Notes: generated by a model from the letters alone, not told the origin. DNA of 64,000 nt from Paenibacillus sp. 453mf (GCF_900116105.1 NZ_FPAC01000001.1:1540862-1604861); one strand, 5' to 3'. Counted from the stretch's first letter, positions 52,369 through 61,352 are shown. Translations and numbers: made by a program.

Positions 52369-53225
52369 TGGAGGCATTTATTCAAGGCAGCGCATGGCTA
52401 TCCCCCATAGGCTTGCGAACAGAGATTAACCGAAGCCATGTACCTTCATCACCATATATAACGATTGAAAGCCTTAATTTATTGAATCCAATTCAATTAC
52501 CTCGGATCCCCGATATCGCCAAGGCCTGTATTGCTGCAGTGCAAGAAGCAATTCATGATGCGGGTCTCTCAGATCTTTCCTTATCAGGAGTTCCGGAGCG
52601 GGCAGGACTCGTCGTTGGCAATAACCTCTCAAGTTTATTTTCGATTGAAGCCTTACAGAAGGATGCTGAGAAATATGGACCCAATCGGGTTAATCCGGCC
52701 ATCTTTCCCAATACGGTGTACAACTCACTAGCCGGATATATATCCATGTACACCAATATCAAAGGTACCAACACCACATTGTCTGGAGGGGCAGGCACAG
52801 TTCCGGCCGCAATATTATATGCCTTACAGCTCCTTCAGCAAGGCAGACATGACCGAGTGATCGTATGTAATGTGCACCTAATACCGCCAGAGCACAGGAT
52901 TGAGTCCGAACTATTATTGAAATCAGTTCAGTCTTCAGACCAATACTTGGAGGAACGTATCACAGTACTCCTGATCGAAAGGCCGGGTGTCAGTGCACGG
53001 CAAACGTATTCAATTCATGGACAGCTGAAAATATCCCCGATAGGACCAGCAGCATCTTTAACGACGGAGTCGGAAGATATGGATCTTGTACTGATTAAGT
53101 ATGGTCAGGATAAGGGAGGTCTGGATGCATGCGAAGCCAATGGATGTTTGCCGAATAGAGATATACTGCAGCTCAAACTGGAAAAAAAAGATGATGAACG
53201 CAAGAAGGAGGCAGAGAGGATATGA
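52368..53225 (+). CDS. Truncated, Cys-less ketosynthase-like protein (chain-length-factor-like)
   Basis: A protein of 285 residues corresponding to the N-terminal part of a ketosynthase (RAGLVVGNNLSSLFSIEALQ, IFPNTVYNSLAGYISMY, HDRVIVCNVHL). Where the catalytic Cys lies in its neighbours (NACAAG), this protein reads LSGGAG, so Gly140 occupies the site. The region with the two catalytic histidines is missing: it ends in a short charged tail after about 230 conserved residues. It cannot condense on its own. By position beside KS1 it could be a chain-length-factor or structural partner. Overlaps both neighbours (TAATG and ATGA), so all three are translationally coupled. Confidence 0.75.
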   Translation: MEAFIQGSAWLSPIGLRTEINRSHVPSSPYITIESLNLLNPIQLPRIPDIAKACIAAVQEAIHDAGLSDLSLSGVPERAGLVVGNNLSSLFSIEALQKDAEKYGPNRVNPAIFPNTVYNSLAGYISMYTNIKGTNTTLSGGAGTVPAAILYALQLLQQGRHDRVIVCNVHLIPPEHRIESELLLKSVQSSDQYLEERITVLLIERPGVSARQTYSIHGQLKISPIGPAASLTTESEDMDLVLIKYGQDKGGLDACEANGCLPNRDILQLKLEKKDDERKKEAERI

Positions 53226-54475
53226 ATGCTCGTGTCTCTATTATCGGAGCCAGCGCGCTCGGAGCACCGGGGATAGGAAGAGAAGAGGTTTGGAAAGGAA
53301 TGAAAACTTCCAGAAACAGTCCCAATCTTCGCAGATATGAAATGTATGATGGTACGACCATCAACTTCCCAGTGTACGAAATGCCTCCATTGGATTTGAA
53401 GGCTTGGCTTGCTCGAGCTGAACGCAGGTGGATTGAGCAGGAAGGACTGGATAAGGATCCAGACTTTGTGTTTATGCTTGTTGCAGCTCTTCTAGCCATT
53501 GACGAGGCTTGTCTCTCAAAAGCTGAACTGAGCAAGAGTGCACTTGTCATTGGTCATGAGAATCCAGGTATAAATCCATTTATTGATAAAATTCTTCAAT
53601 CACAGAATCATATGCTGCAGCAAGGTGTATCTCCCCTTACTTCTTTTGAACAGCATAAACAAGATATTTTTCGGTTGCAGACATTCCCTTATCTATTCTA
53701 TCTGGCCAAATTACTCGGTATTCAAGGTGTATCCTACATTACAAATAATGCTTGTGCCTCTGGACTCTATGCCATGGAGCTGGGCAGGCAGATCATTCAG
53801 CAGGGACAGGCTGAAAGTGTGGTTGTTGTATGTGCTGATTATGTACATGCGACCGAATATTTGTGGCTCGGGGACAAAGGCTTCCATTCACCCCGGCAAA
53901 TATTGAAACCATTTGATTCAGAACGTGACGGTTCGGTGCTCGGAGATGGGGCAGCAGCGATTGTCATGACAAGTCCTGAGAAGGCAAATGCAGGTGGACG
54001 AGAGCTTGGCACATATCTCGGAGGAGCGTTTCAGCAGGATGGATGGAATCTGTCACTGCCGAATGTTGCTTCCCATTCCTATTCGAGCGTTATATCTAGA
54101 GCAATGCAGCACAGCAATCTTAAGGAGCTGGATCTGCTAATTCCACACGGAACAGGTATGCAAATGTGGGATGCTTATGAAGTGGCAGAAATAGCAAGGG
54201 CATTCGCTGATTTAAATATGCCTCTTCCGCAGATGACGGCCTTGAAAGGTTATTTCGGACATACGCTTGGTGCAAACACGCTCCTCGAAATTGTCTGCAT
54301 GCTGGAGAGCATGGAGCAAGGTGTGATTCCTCCAGCGGCCAACTATAGCAGCCATCATTTCAAAATAGATTTACCTATGACGACACGATGGGAATCCCGG
54401 AGCATCAAGACTGCGGTCAAATGCGTGTCTGCCTTTGGAGGATTCCTTGCAGCTGGAGTGTTCGAAAAAAATTAA
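53222..54475 (+). CDS. Beta-ketoacyl synthase 2 (complete triad)
   Basis: A condensing enzyme of 417 residues, diverged from KS1. The nucleophile is Cys178 in YITNNACASGLYAMELGRQI; the histidines are in LIPHGTGMQMWDAYEVAEI and KGYFGHTLGANTLLEIV. The N-terminal third is unusual in sequence (ARAERRWIEQEGLDKDPDFV). It ends with VSAFGGFLAAGVF. It starts inside the stop of the Cys-less protein gene (ATGA). Two complete ketosynthases in one operon suggest either initiation and elongation roles or two chain-length classes. Confidence 0.88.
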   Translation: MNARVSIIGASALGAPGIGREEVWKGMKTSRNSPNLRRYEMYDGTTINFPVYEMPPLDLKAWLARAERRWIEQEGLDKDPDFVFMLVAALLAIDEACLSKAELSKSALVIGHENPGINPFIDKILQSQNHMLQQGVSPLTSFEQHKQDIFRLQTFPYLFYLAKLLGIQGVSYITNNACASGLYAMELGRQIIQQGQAESVVVVCADYVHATEYLWLGDKGFHSPRQILKPFDSERDGSVLGDGAAAIVMTSPEKANAGGRELGTYLGGAFQQDGWNLSLPNVASHSYSSVISRAMQHSNLKELDLLIPHGTGMQMWDAYEVAEIARAFADLNMPLPQMTALKGYFGHTLGANTLLEIVCMLESMEQGVIPPAANYSSHHFKIDLPMTTRWESRSIKTAVKCVSAFGGFLAAGVFEKN

Positions 54476-54495
54476 CTCAGAAAGGGGCAGATACC

Positions 54496-55251
54496 TTGGG
54501 TTGCATTGCTTGGAATTTCAGTGGGGATCATGTATTGGTTACAGGAGGAGCTACAGGTATTGGCAGAGAGACGGTCATCAAGCTGGCTCGTGCCGGTGCG
54601 GTCGTGTACTTCACTTATTTCAATTCAGGTAAGAAGGCTCAACAACTGGTAGAAGATCTTTCAATGGAGGGGCATACAGCACACGCACTACACTGTGATT
54701 TCTCATCGGAATCCCAGATCAAGCAGTTGACGAAACAACTCGCAGATCGGATGGCTTATCCAATTAATATGATTGTCAGCAATGCTGGCATCACGGCAGA
54801 CAGCTCACTATACAATATGTCAGAAGCAGAATGGGAGCAGGTGTATCAGGTCAATCTTCGAGCACTTTATTTTCTCTCAAGGTCTATGCTGAAACATCTC
54901 GCGGTAAACCGTGGGGTTATGGTGAATGTTACTTCCATCTCAGGGCAGATCGGGATGTCTGGACAGACCAATTATTCAGCAGCCAAAGCTGGAATTATAG
55001 GTTTCAGCAAGGCATTGGCCAAGGAGCTTGGACCGCTCGGCGTGAGAATCAACTGCGTAGCCCCTGGCTATATTGATACCTTAATGACTCAGGAGCTTCA
55101 GACTACGAGAAAAAAAGAACTGTCCAATTCTATTGCTTTAAAACGTATGGGTACTCCTGGCGAAGTCGCAGACCTGATTCTATATCTGTTGTCGGACAAT
55201 GCGTCCTACGTTACGGGAGAAGTGGTTGGAATAAGTGGGGGACTAATATAA
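54496..55251 (+). CDS. 3-oxoacyl-ACP reductase (FabG-like SDR)
   Basis: A short-chain dehydrogenase of about 251 residues that would reduce the beta-keto group made by the ketosynthases. Cofactor loop VLVTGGATGIGRETVIKLA, the NAG motif in IVSNAGITADSSLYNMS, and the catalytic Ser-Tyr-Lys in NVTSISGQIGMSGQTNYSAAKAG, followed by INCVAPGYIDT. The frame is open from 54388, but AAAGGGGC before the TTG at 54496 sets the start. The neighbouring acyl carrier protein and ketosynthases support the assignment. Confidence 0.88.
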   Translation: MGCIAWNFSGDHVLVTGGATGIGRETVIKLARAGAVVYFTYFNSGKKAQQLVEDLSMEGHTAHALHCDFSSESQIKQLTKQLADRMAYPINMIVSNAGITADSSLYNMSEAEWEQVYQVNLRALYFLSRSMLKHLAVNRGVMVNVTSISGQIGMSGQTNYSAAKAGIIGFSKALAKELGPLGVRINCVAPGYIDTLMTQELQTTRKKELSNSIALKRMGTPGEVADLILYLLSDNASYVTGEVVGISGGLI

Positions 55252-55268
55252 GGCGGAGGGTGATCAGT

Positions 55269-55502
55269 ATGGAGGATATAAGGAACAGAATTATTGAGAT
55301 TGTGGAAGAAATGACTCAGGAATCCTTGTCTGCGGATGCACTCAACAGCACCTTTGAAGAACTGGGAATTGATTCCTTGATGGCATTGGAGCTTGCGGTT
55401 CATCTGGAACGTGAATTCGGAGTTCAGTTGACTGAAGGTGAGTTGGGTACTCTACAGCATCTTCAGGACATTGTGGATATTGCCGACACAAGAAAGGAAT
55501 AA
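55269..55502 (+). CDS. Acyl carrier protein
   Basis: A protein of 77 residues with the four-helix carrier fold. The phosphopantetheine-accepting Ser36 lies in FEELGIDSLMALELAVHLER, followed by EFGVQLTEGEL and LQDIVDIADTR. The ATG at 55269 has GGCGGAGGGTG in front. It lies between the ketoreductase and the DUF1702 gene and would carry the growing chain. No phosphopantetheinyl transferase is seen in this window. Confidence 0.92.
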   Translation: MEDIRNRIIEIVEEMTQESLSADALNSTFEELGIDSLMALELAVHLEREFGVQLTEGELGTLQHLQDIVDIADTRKE

Positions 55503-55505
55503 GCA

Positions 55506-56546
55506 ATGCTGAACGGTGGTCTAATGGTTGTTGTCTCAATCCTTGTTTTGGTCTTCTTGTTTATTTTTCTATATGCTCGATTAATTAGGCAAAATATACC
55601 TCAAATGTTAAAACGATTTACCGGTGGAGACGACAGCCCTTTCGGATGCCGATTCACACAGATCCTGCAAAGTTTTTTGACGGGTCACAATCTGGCATCG
55701 AATTGCGGTACTAGGATGAACAAGATTAAAACTGTGCTTGACAAAGAATTCAGCGATTTTTATCGCGGGTTCGCCTATGAAGGTGCAGGTATGGGTTTTG
55801 GAGCTCGATCGATGCTTCAGCTCAGCAATCGTGGACAAGCATTTGAGAGATATATTTATCGGCTCAATCCTGATCACATCTATCAGTACTATGTCGGATT
55901 AGGCTGGTGGCTGTATTCAGTTTATCGATTCAGAATGAGTTCTTACCAGCGCTGGATTCGAAATATGGATCCGTACTATGCGCCAATGCTCTTCGATGGA
56001 GTCGGATTCAAGGCAGGGTTGTTTGACTACGGCATCAACCCAGTCTTATTCAGCCAGCTGAGACATATGGGGACAAGCCCATTACGAGTAGGTTGCCAGG
56101 GTTATGGTCGATCATTGTGGTTTCAATGCCGATTTGAAATTTCAACCGTGCTGAATAATCTGAAGAATATGCCTGAAGAGGTTCGTCAGGATGTCATGAG
56201 CGGTGTCGGCCTTGCTGTTGCTTACAGCTTGTTTGACAATCCTGGGCGTGTTCAAGGCGTTTATCGGGTGATTCCTCAGAAGTATCATGCATCATTCAGA
56301 CAGGGAATGGCTTTCGGATGGGAAGCAAGAAAGCTCCAGAATAGAAGGTATTGGGACGATATGACGAGTAAGATGGACCCGGAATGGCACAGCAAGATGG
56401 AAGAAGGCGTCAAGGTTGTTCATTTGGCACGTGAACTTGCCGGCTCTTACAATCCCGAATCGCATTATATTCGATGGATAGACAAGACAAGACAATTAAT
56501 GAATGATTACGATGTGATAGGAGGATGGACATGCAGAAAAAGGTGA
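55506..56546 (+). CDS. DUF1702-family protein (UnbL-like)
   Basis: A protein of 346 residues with one N-terminal helix (residues 6-28) and a long soluble domain of the DUF1702 family. Recognised pieces: FYRGFAYEGAGMGFGARSML, YYVGLGWWLYSVYRF, LFDGVGFKAGLFDYG, GCQGYGRSLWFQCRFEI, DVMSGVGLAVAYSLFDNPG and FRQGMAFGWEARK. DUF1702 proteins are conserved accessory proteins of enediyne clusters; their reaction is not known. The ATG follows AAAGGAAT. The last bases overlap the next gene by 16. Confidence 0.87.
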   Translation: MLNGGLMVVVSILVLVFLFIFLYARLIRQNIPQMLKRFTGGDDSPFGCRFTQILQSFLTGHNLASNCGTRMNKIKTVLDKEFSDFYRGFAYEGAGMGFGARSMLQLSNRGQAFERYIYRLNPDHIYQYYVGLGWWLYSVYRFRMSSYQRWIRNMDPYYAPMLFDGVGFKAGLFDYGINPVLFSQLRHMGTSPLRVGCQGYGRSLWFQCRFEISTVLNNLKNMPEEVRQDVMSGVGLAVAYSLFDNPGRVQGVYRVIPQKYHASFRQGMAFGWEARKLQNRRYWDDMTSKMDPEWHSKMEEGVKVVHLARELAGSYNPESHYIRWIDKTRQLMNDYDVIGGWTCRKR

Positions 56547-58267
56547 AAAAATACGGTTTACTGTTATCCATTATCATGATTGCGGGCTGTACATCGGGAG
56601 AATCAAGTTCGCTGGTAGATCGTGGATTTCAGTATGAGGAGATCAGTGTAAGCTCTGGCATAGAATTTACACATCTGACGGAAACATTCGATCCCAAGCT
56701 CAGTAATATTATGCCCTGGATGTCTGCAACTGGCGCTGCGGTAGCGGTTGGTGATTACAACGGAGACGGGTATATGGATTTATACTATGCCAATTCCCAA
56801 CGAGGCAGCAAAAATATGCTTTATCGGAACAATGGAGATGGTACGTTCACTGAAGCCGCGGAAGAAGCCGGGATTGCAGACGTTAATCGGGAAGGAATTT
56901 CGGAAACCGTACTGTGGCTGGATATTGACAATAGCGGTCATCCCAGTTTATTTGTGGGAGCTTGGGGCAAGAGCCGCTTATATAAGAATAATGGAGACGG
57001 AACCTTTACAGATATTACGGACACCTCGGGAACAGGATATGAAGGCTATGTCAGCAAAGCCATTTCACTAGATTATAATCGGGATGGATACCTGGATATT
57101 TATTTGAGCTGTTATTTTAACGAGGAGCACGATCTTTGGAGCCTCCAATCGACCAAGATCATGCATGATGATTTTGAACGAGCTCGTAATGGCGGACGCA
57201 ATGTGTTGTTAATGAACAATGGTGATCAGACCTTCACAGATGTATCCAAACAGATGAATGTTGATGACCCCGGCTGGACGCTGGCCTCCGGGGCTGCTGA
57301 TCTGAACCAGGACGGGTGGCCTGATATTTATAATGCCAATGATTTTGGGCCCGACATGCTGCTGATTAATCAAGAAGGCAAAGGTTTTCAATCAGTGGTT
57401 CAAAAGAGAGGAGTAGGTGATGATACCTTCAAAGGAATGAATGTTGACTTTGCAGACTTGTTCCATGATGGCAGACTTGTCAACTTTGTCAGCAATATTA
57501 GTAAGGAAAAATATTTGCTGGAAGGTAATCAGCTGTGGCATGAGAATGAGGAAGGCCAGTTTGTAGACAGGGCCAAGGAGATGGGAGTGCAGCAGTCGGG
57601 ATGGTCATGGGGAGCAAGGTTCTTTGATGCCGATAACAGCGGAAATATGAGTCTAATGGTGACCAACGGATTTATATCCGCTGACAAGAAGGATGAATAC
57701 TGGTTTGATATGGGGACACTTGCGACAACCCCGGGTTATATCGTTGAGGATGCGACCAGCTGGCCTGCATTTAACAACAAGAGCATGTCTGGATATGAGC
57801 CCAAACCGCTGTATTTAAATAACGGTGAGAAGTTCATCGACGTATCGAAGGATGTCGGAATAACATTCACGGAGGACAGCCGCGGCGTGGCAGCAGTCGA
57901 TCTGTTTAATAGAGGAGTCAATGATCTTGTATTTGCAAATCAGGGCTCGGAAACTAAAGTGTACAGAAATGAAATAACGAACGGGAATCATTGGATTAAA
58001 CTCGACCTGATCGGTACATTTCCAAGCAATCGAGATGCCGTTGGTGCAAGAGTGACTTTCGAGGTTAACGGTGTCAAGACGGTGGTTGAAAAAGACGGTG
58101 GCAACAGCCATGGTGCTCAGAGTGACCCAAGGATTCATTTTGGGCTTGGCAAGCATGACAAAGTGGACAAGATCACGATTAAATGGCCCAGTGGACGAAC
58201 ACAAATGCTTGAAAATGTACCTGGAGATCGTATAATGCAGATTGAAGAACCATCAGAAACGGAGTAA
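56531..58267 (+). CDS. CRTAC1-type lipoprotein with VCBS repeats and ASPIC/UnbV domain
   Basis: A protein of about 578 residues. A lipoprotein signal (LLLSIIMIAGC, lipidated Cys20) anchors it to the outer face of the membrane. Residues 60-440 hold FG-GAP/VCBS beta-propeller repeats with Ca-binding-like loops (VGDYNGDGYMDLYYAN, NNGDGTFTEAAEEAG, LDIDNSGHPSLFVG, DFNRDGYLDI-like copies). The C-terminal 100 residues are the ASPIC/UnbV domain (HWIKLDLIGTFPSNRDAVGA, HGAQSDPRIHFGLG, ITIKWPSGRTQMLENV). UnbV is a conserved enediyne accessory protein. I prefer the ATG at 56531 behind AGGAGG over 56525. A terminator ends the operon. Confidence 0.92.
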   Translation: MQKKVKKYGLLLSIIMIAGCTSGESSSLVDRGFQYEEISVSSGIEFTHLTETFDPKLSNIMPWMSATGAAVAVGDYNGDGYMDLYYANSQRGSKNMLYRNNGDGTFTEAAEEAGIADVNREGISETVLWLDIDNSGHPSLFVGAWGKSRLYKNNGDGTFTDITDTSGTGYEGYVSKAISLDYNRDGYLDIYLSCYFNEEHDLWSLQSTKIMHDDFERARNGGRNVLLMNNGDQTFTDVSKQMNVDDPGWTLASGAADLNQDGWPDIYNANDFGPDMLLINQEGKGFQSVVQKRGVGDDTFKGMNVDFADLFHDGRLVNFVSNISKEKYLLEGNQLWHENEEGQFVDRAKEMGVQQSGWSWGARFFDADNSGNMSLMVTNGFISADKKDEYWFDMGTLATTPGYIVEDATSWPAFNNKSMSGYEPKPLYLNNGEKFIDVSKDVGITFTEDSRGVAAVDLFNRGVNDLVFANQGSETKVYRNEITNGNHWIKLDLIGTFPSNRDAVGARVTFEVNGVKTVVEKDGGNSHGAQSDPRIHFGLGKHDKVDKITIKWPSGRTQMLENVPGDRIMQIEEPSETE

Positions 58268-58283
58268 TCAACCTGTCCGTTTC

Positions 58284-58317
58284 ATAGGAGCGAGATTTAT
58301 TTCGCTCCTATTTTTTC
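58284..58317 (+). terminator. Terminator of the first biosynthetic operon
   Basis: ATAGGAGCGA pairs with TCGCTCCTAT, followed by six T residues. Confidence 0.92.
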
Positions 58318-58387
58318 GTGATGAGAAATAGAGGATTTAAAAGATATTTGTATAATATTGGTATATGACAAAAAAGGAGGGAACCTA

Positions 58388-58855
58388 ATGGAAAGAAGAC
58401 ACGAGGTTTTATTTGAGCAATTGAATACATATCGGACAGAATTACTGGAGCTAGTGAAGGATATTTCAGAAGAAGAAGCAGAGATCGTACCCCAGGGCTT
58501 CAATAACAATATCAGATGGAATCTGGGGCATGTCATTATTGATCAGTACTTATGGTTAAGAGTGCTCACCAAAGAAGATCCGCCTGTATCCATGGCATTT
58601 AATGAATGGTTCGGTTATGGAACCAGCCCGTCTCAGTTCACAGATGACACTCCATCCTTGTCAGAACTGGTCACTTTGCTGAACGAACAGCCAAGGTTCA
58701 TTCAGGAAACGTACAAGGATCGGATGGAAGAAGAGTTTGCCCCTACCGAGATGGGGATGCACACTATCGAGCAAGTGCTTATCAGAACTATATTTCATGA
58801 AGGGCTCCATGTCGGTGCGGTTACAGCAATAAAGAGACAAATCAAAGATAGATAG
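58388..58855 (+). CDS. DinB-family protein (DinB_2 type)
   Basis: A four-helix-bundle protein of 155 residues with the three histidines of the DinB/YfiT metal site recognisable in NLGHVIIDQYLWL and IFHEGLHVGAVTAI. Many members are metal-dependent thiol transferases, for example bacillithiol transferases that detoxify electrophiles. It is flanked by terminators on both sides and has its own promoter region, so it is an independent unit placed between the two biosynthetic operons. Start ATG at 58388 behind AAGGAGGG. Confidence 0.87.
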   Translation: MERRHEVLFEQLNTYRTELLELVKDISEEEAEIVPQGFNNNIRWNLGHVIIDQYLWLRVLTKEDPPVSMAFNEWFGYGTSPSQFTDDTPSLSELVTLLNEQPRFIQETYKDRMEEEFAPTEMGMHTIEQVLIRTIFHEGLHVGAVTAIKRQIKDR

Positions 58856-58862
58856 TTCGGGA

Positions 58863-58898
58863 GACGCTGCTTTCTAATGAAAGCAGCGTCTTTTTTTA
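58863..58898 (+). terminator. Terminator of the DinB gene
   Basis: GACGCTGCTTTC and GAAAGCAGCGTC form a perfect stem followed by seven T residues. Confidence 0.95.
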
Positions 58899-59090
58899 TT
58901 GCATTTTTACAGATCGTCAATTAAAGCCGAAAGAGCATTCAAATCAACAGAGTATTGAATCTACGTTCTCCTATACCATGATTATAGGCTGTATATAGTA
59001 AGCTATCACATGCATGGAGGTGAACTTATCATCTTTACTTCAACAGGAGTCCCTCATTATATTAACTTCATTCATACGGAGGGATAAACT

Positions 59091-59747
59091 ATGGAACGAT
59101 TAATCGTACTTCACGAATATTCAGAGTTCGAATGCTTAGCTTTCAAAGAAAAGATGGATTCCTACTGCGATGTAATCCTGTCCTCATTGCCGGAATTCAG
59201 TATCACTCCTTCAGCACTAAATGATTATCAAATGGTGTTTATCATTTCCAAAGCACGTGAATTGCCGGCCCATTGGGACCTCGAAGAAGTCATGAAACAA
59301 ATCCCTGTAGTTCTTATCTTAAGCAGCGAATTACCGGATTTGATTATGTTTGTCGGCATGTTTGAAGTCATGGAGAGAGTGGATGCTGCTGTTCATTCGT
59401 CAGATGATTCGCAGCAGGCAAGGCTTTTTAGAAAAGCACTGATGTATATTGAAGAGAATCTGGGCAGCAATGAATTGGCGCTAGATGTGCTCTCGTCTTA
59501 TTTATGCATTAGCCCTTCCTACTGCTCCCGGATCTTTCAGAAATACGCAGGAAAAGGGTTTAAAGAGTACACTATGGAGCGCCGAATACAACTCGCAAAA
59601 TCCTTGCTTGAAGGCGGTTCTCTCGTCACTGACGTGTGCTTGTCAGTGGGATACGGGGATTTGACACATTTCACGCGTACCTTTCGGCGACTCATTGGAA
59701 TGAACCCTTCGGAATATCGGGTTGCACACCTGCGCAAGACAGTTTAG
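59091..59747 (+). CDS. AraC-type regulator with a short N-terminal sensor (paralogue 2)
   Basis: A protein of 218 residues, homologous over its full length to the regulator at 49723. The N-terminal 105 residues are alpha/beta (MERLIVLHEYSEFECLAF, IPVVLILSSELPDLIMFVGM). The DNA-binding part has LALDVLSSYLCISPSYCSRI, VTDVCLSVGYGDLTHFTRTF and IGMNPSEYRVAHL. It heads the second operon, mirroring the first. The ATG follows ACGGAGGG. Two related regulators suggest either hierarchical control or hetero-oligomer binding. Confidence 0.85.
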   Translation: MERLIVLHEYSEFECLAFKEKMDSYCDVILSSLPEFSITPSALNDYQMVFIISKARELPAHWDLEEVMKQIPVVLILSSELPDLIMFVGMFEVMERVDAAVHSSDDSQQARLFRKALMYIEENLGSNELALDVLSSYLCISPSYCSRIFQKYAGKGFKEYTMERRIQLAKSLLEGGSLVTDVCLSVGYGDLTHFTRTFRRLIGMNPSEYRVAHLRKTV

Positions 59748-59791
59748 AAACTGATATGAAAATATACATTACGAAAGGAGAGACGGCACGA

Positions 59792-60547
59792 ATGATGGAT
59801 CGTCTCGAGGATTTCTTCAAAGAAGATTATTTGCTGCTGTCACAAGCCATTATGACACCGGAACGAACAAAAGCAGAAGTGAAATGGATTCTTGACTTGC
59901 TTGTTCTCGACAAGGGCTCTTCCATCCTCGATCTCGGCTGCGGTCAAGGACGACTTAGCATACCGCTGGCACAGCAAGGATACCAAGTAACAGCCTTCGA
60001 TTACTCTACTGTATCCCTGAAGCGGGCAAAAGAAGAGTCCGTGAAGTCAGGCGTTGAGGAGAACATTGAGTTCATTCAAGGATTAATGAGCAATCTGGAG
60101 GGAAGTGACGAATATGATGCGGTTCTCAATATAGGAACTGCTATCGGTTATCTCGATGAAGAGGATGATCATGCCGCTATTCAGCGGGTATTCCAAGCCC
60201 TCAAGCCAGGTGGAACCTTTCTCATTGAAACAGAGAATCGAGATTATAAAGTATCGCAATATCAGCCGCGGCGATGGGATGATATGAACGGTGTGCCGGT
60301 ATGGTCGGAGCGTTTTTTCTACCCGACGACAGGACGCTGGGTAGAAAAGATTCAGTGGTTCAGGGAACGGAGTATGCGCTCAACGACACTTGATGTCCGC
60401 CTTTACTCCGCACCAGAGTTGACAACAATGCTGAAGAAAGCAGGATTTACAGATGTCTGTGTATATGGCAGCTTGCAACGGGATCCCTTGAACATATCCA
60501 GTCCACGAATGGTGCTGTCCGCTGTAAAGCCACATCGTGAACAATAA
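59792..60547 (+). CDS. SAM-dependent methyltransferase
   Basis: A class I methyltransferase of about 251 residues: SILDLGCGQGRLSIPLAQQG (motif I), VTAFDYSTVSLKRAKEE, YDAVLNIGTAIGYLDEEDDH and LKPGGTFLIETENRD. The C-terminal cap region (SERFFYPTTGRWVEKIQWF) resembles small-molecule N- or O-methyltransferases. AAAGGAGAG is at 59774-59782; the ATG at 59792 gives the best spacing, and the ATG at 59756 lacks a ribosome binding site. It probably tailors the product. Confidence 0.87.
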   Translation: MMDRLEDFFKEDYLLLSQAIMTPERTKAEVKWILDLLVLDKGSSILDLGCGQGRLSIPLAQQGYQVTAFDYSTVSLKRAKEESVKSGVEENIEFIQGLMSNLEGSDEYDAVLNIGTAIGYLDEEDDHAAIQRVFQALKPGGTFLIETENRDYKVSQYQPRRWDDMNGVPVWSERFFYPTTGRWVEKIQWFRERSMRSTTLDVRLYSAPELTTMLKKAGFTDVCVYGSLQRDPLNISSPRMVLSAVKPHREQ

Positions 60548-60565
60548 ATCAAGGAGGGGAAGAAA

Positions 60566-60904
60566 ATGAATCGAGAACATTTCATATCAAAAATCAGTGA
60601 GCGTGAGTGGAAAAAGGGAGTCTTTCACAATTCAGAATATCAGCCGCTATGGAAAGAGCAGACGGCAAAGAGCAGAACGGAAGCATTCATCGTCAAGCTG
60701 CACCCGGGCGGCTTCATTCCTGTTCACAACCATCCGGGCCGAGAATATGCTTACGTGCTTGAAGGCAGTATGCTGGCAGGCGGAGAAACGATGGTACAAG
60801 GGGATTTCCTTACTGCGGGTCCTGGTGAGCTTCACGACATCCAGACCGATACAGGAGTTATCTTTTTTATTGTCATTGAAGAACCCATCGAAATTATAGA
60901 CTAG
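60566..60904 (+). CDS. Cupin-domain protein (ChrR-like)
   Basis: A small single-cupin protein of 112 residues. Motif 1 is GGFIPVHNHPGREYAYVLEG with the metal-binding histidines and Glu; motif 2 is FLTAGPGELHDIQTDTG with a further His. It is complete for a mononuclear metal site, so it may be a small oxygenase, isomerase or cyclase of the pathway. The ATG follows AAGGAGGGG. It is four bases from the next gene. Confidence 0.87.
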   Translation: MNREHFISKISEREWKKGVFHNSEYQPLWKEQTAKSRTEAFIVKLHPGGFIPVHNHPGREYAYVLEGSMLAGGETMVQGDFLTAGPGELHDIQTDTGVIFFIVIEEPIEIID

Positions 60905-60908
60905 CGCC

Positions 60909-61340
60909 ATGAACCATGTCGATTATGCAAGTTTGATTACTCAATTGCCCCAACAGCCTCCTTTTCGCTTCGTAGAGCAAATTATTCATTATGAGCCTGG
61001 CAAGAAACTAGAAGCATCGATTTGTCTGCAATCCGTTCATAAGCACATGTACGAGCTGCCCTTCTTTCCTGAAGTATGTGTATTGGAAGGACTAGCCCAA
61101 TCTGCGGTGCTGCTCGTTCAGCTGGAGACGGGCCCTCTCTTAGAGGGAGAGATCCCCATTCTTGGTTCCTTGTTTATGCGTCAGTCGGAACCCGTTTCCT
61201 GGCAAGAAACACTTATATATGAAGTCAGCCCAATTCGCTTGTTTACTTCTCAAGCCAGAATTGAAGCCAGAGCATATGCAGCAGACCGATTAGTTGCTGA
61301 GGGTGAACTGAGTTTAGCCAAAATTCAATCGACTGTATAA
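60909..61340 (+). CDS. FabZ-like hotdog dehydratase subunit, catalytic His missing
   Basis: A protein of 143 residues with the hotdog fold of 3-hydroxyacyl-ACP dehydratases: QQPPFRFVEQIIHYEPGKK, then LPFFPEVCVLEGLAQSAVLL, where Glu60 matches the catalytic Glu of FabZ. The GHFP segment with the catalytic His is absent: the sequence reads HMYELPFFPE, with no His before the two phenylalanines. It therefore probably needs a partner, and the next gene encodes a related protein with the His. The pair recalls heterodimeric dehydratases of highly reducing type II polyketide systems. Confidence 0.78.
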   Translation: MNHVDYASLITQLPQQPPFRFVEQIIHYEPGKKLEASICLQSVHKHMYELPFFPEVCVLEGLAQSAVLLVQLETGPLLEGEIPILGSLFMRQSEPVSWQETLIYEVSPIRLFTSQARIEARAYAADRLVAEGELSLAKIQSTV

Positions 61341-61352
61341 GGGGGATAATCC

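Noticed and set aside
59018..59107. Small ORF overlapping the start of the second regulator (begins MEVNLSSLLQQ)
   Set aside because: There is no ribosome binding site for its ATG and it runs across the regulator's own start; probably chance.
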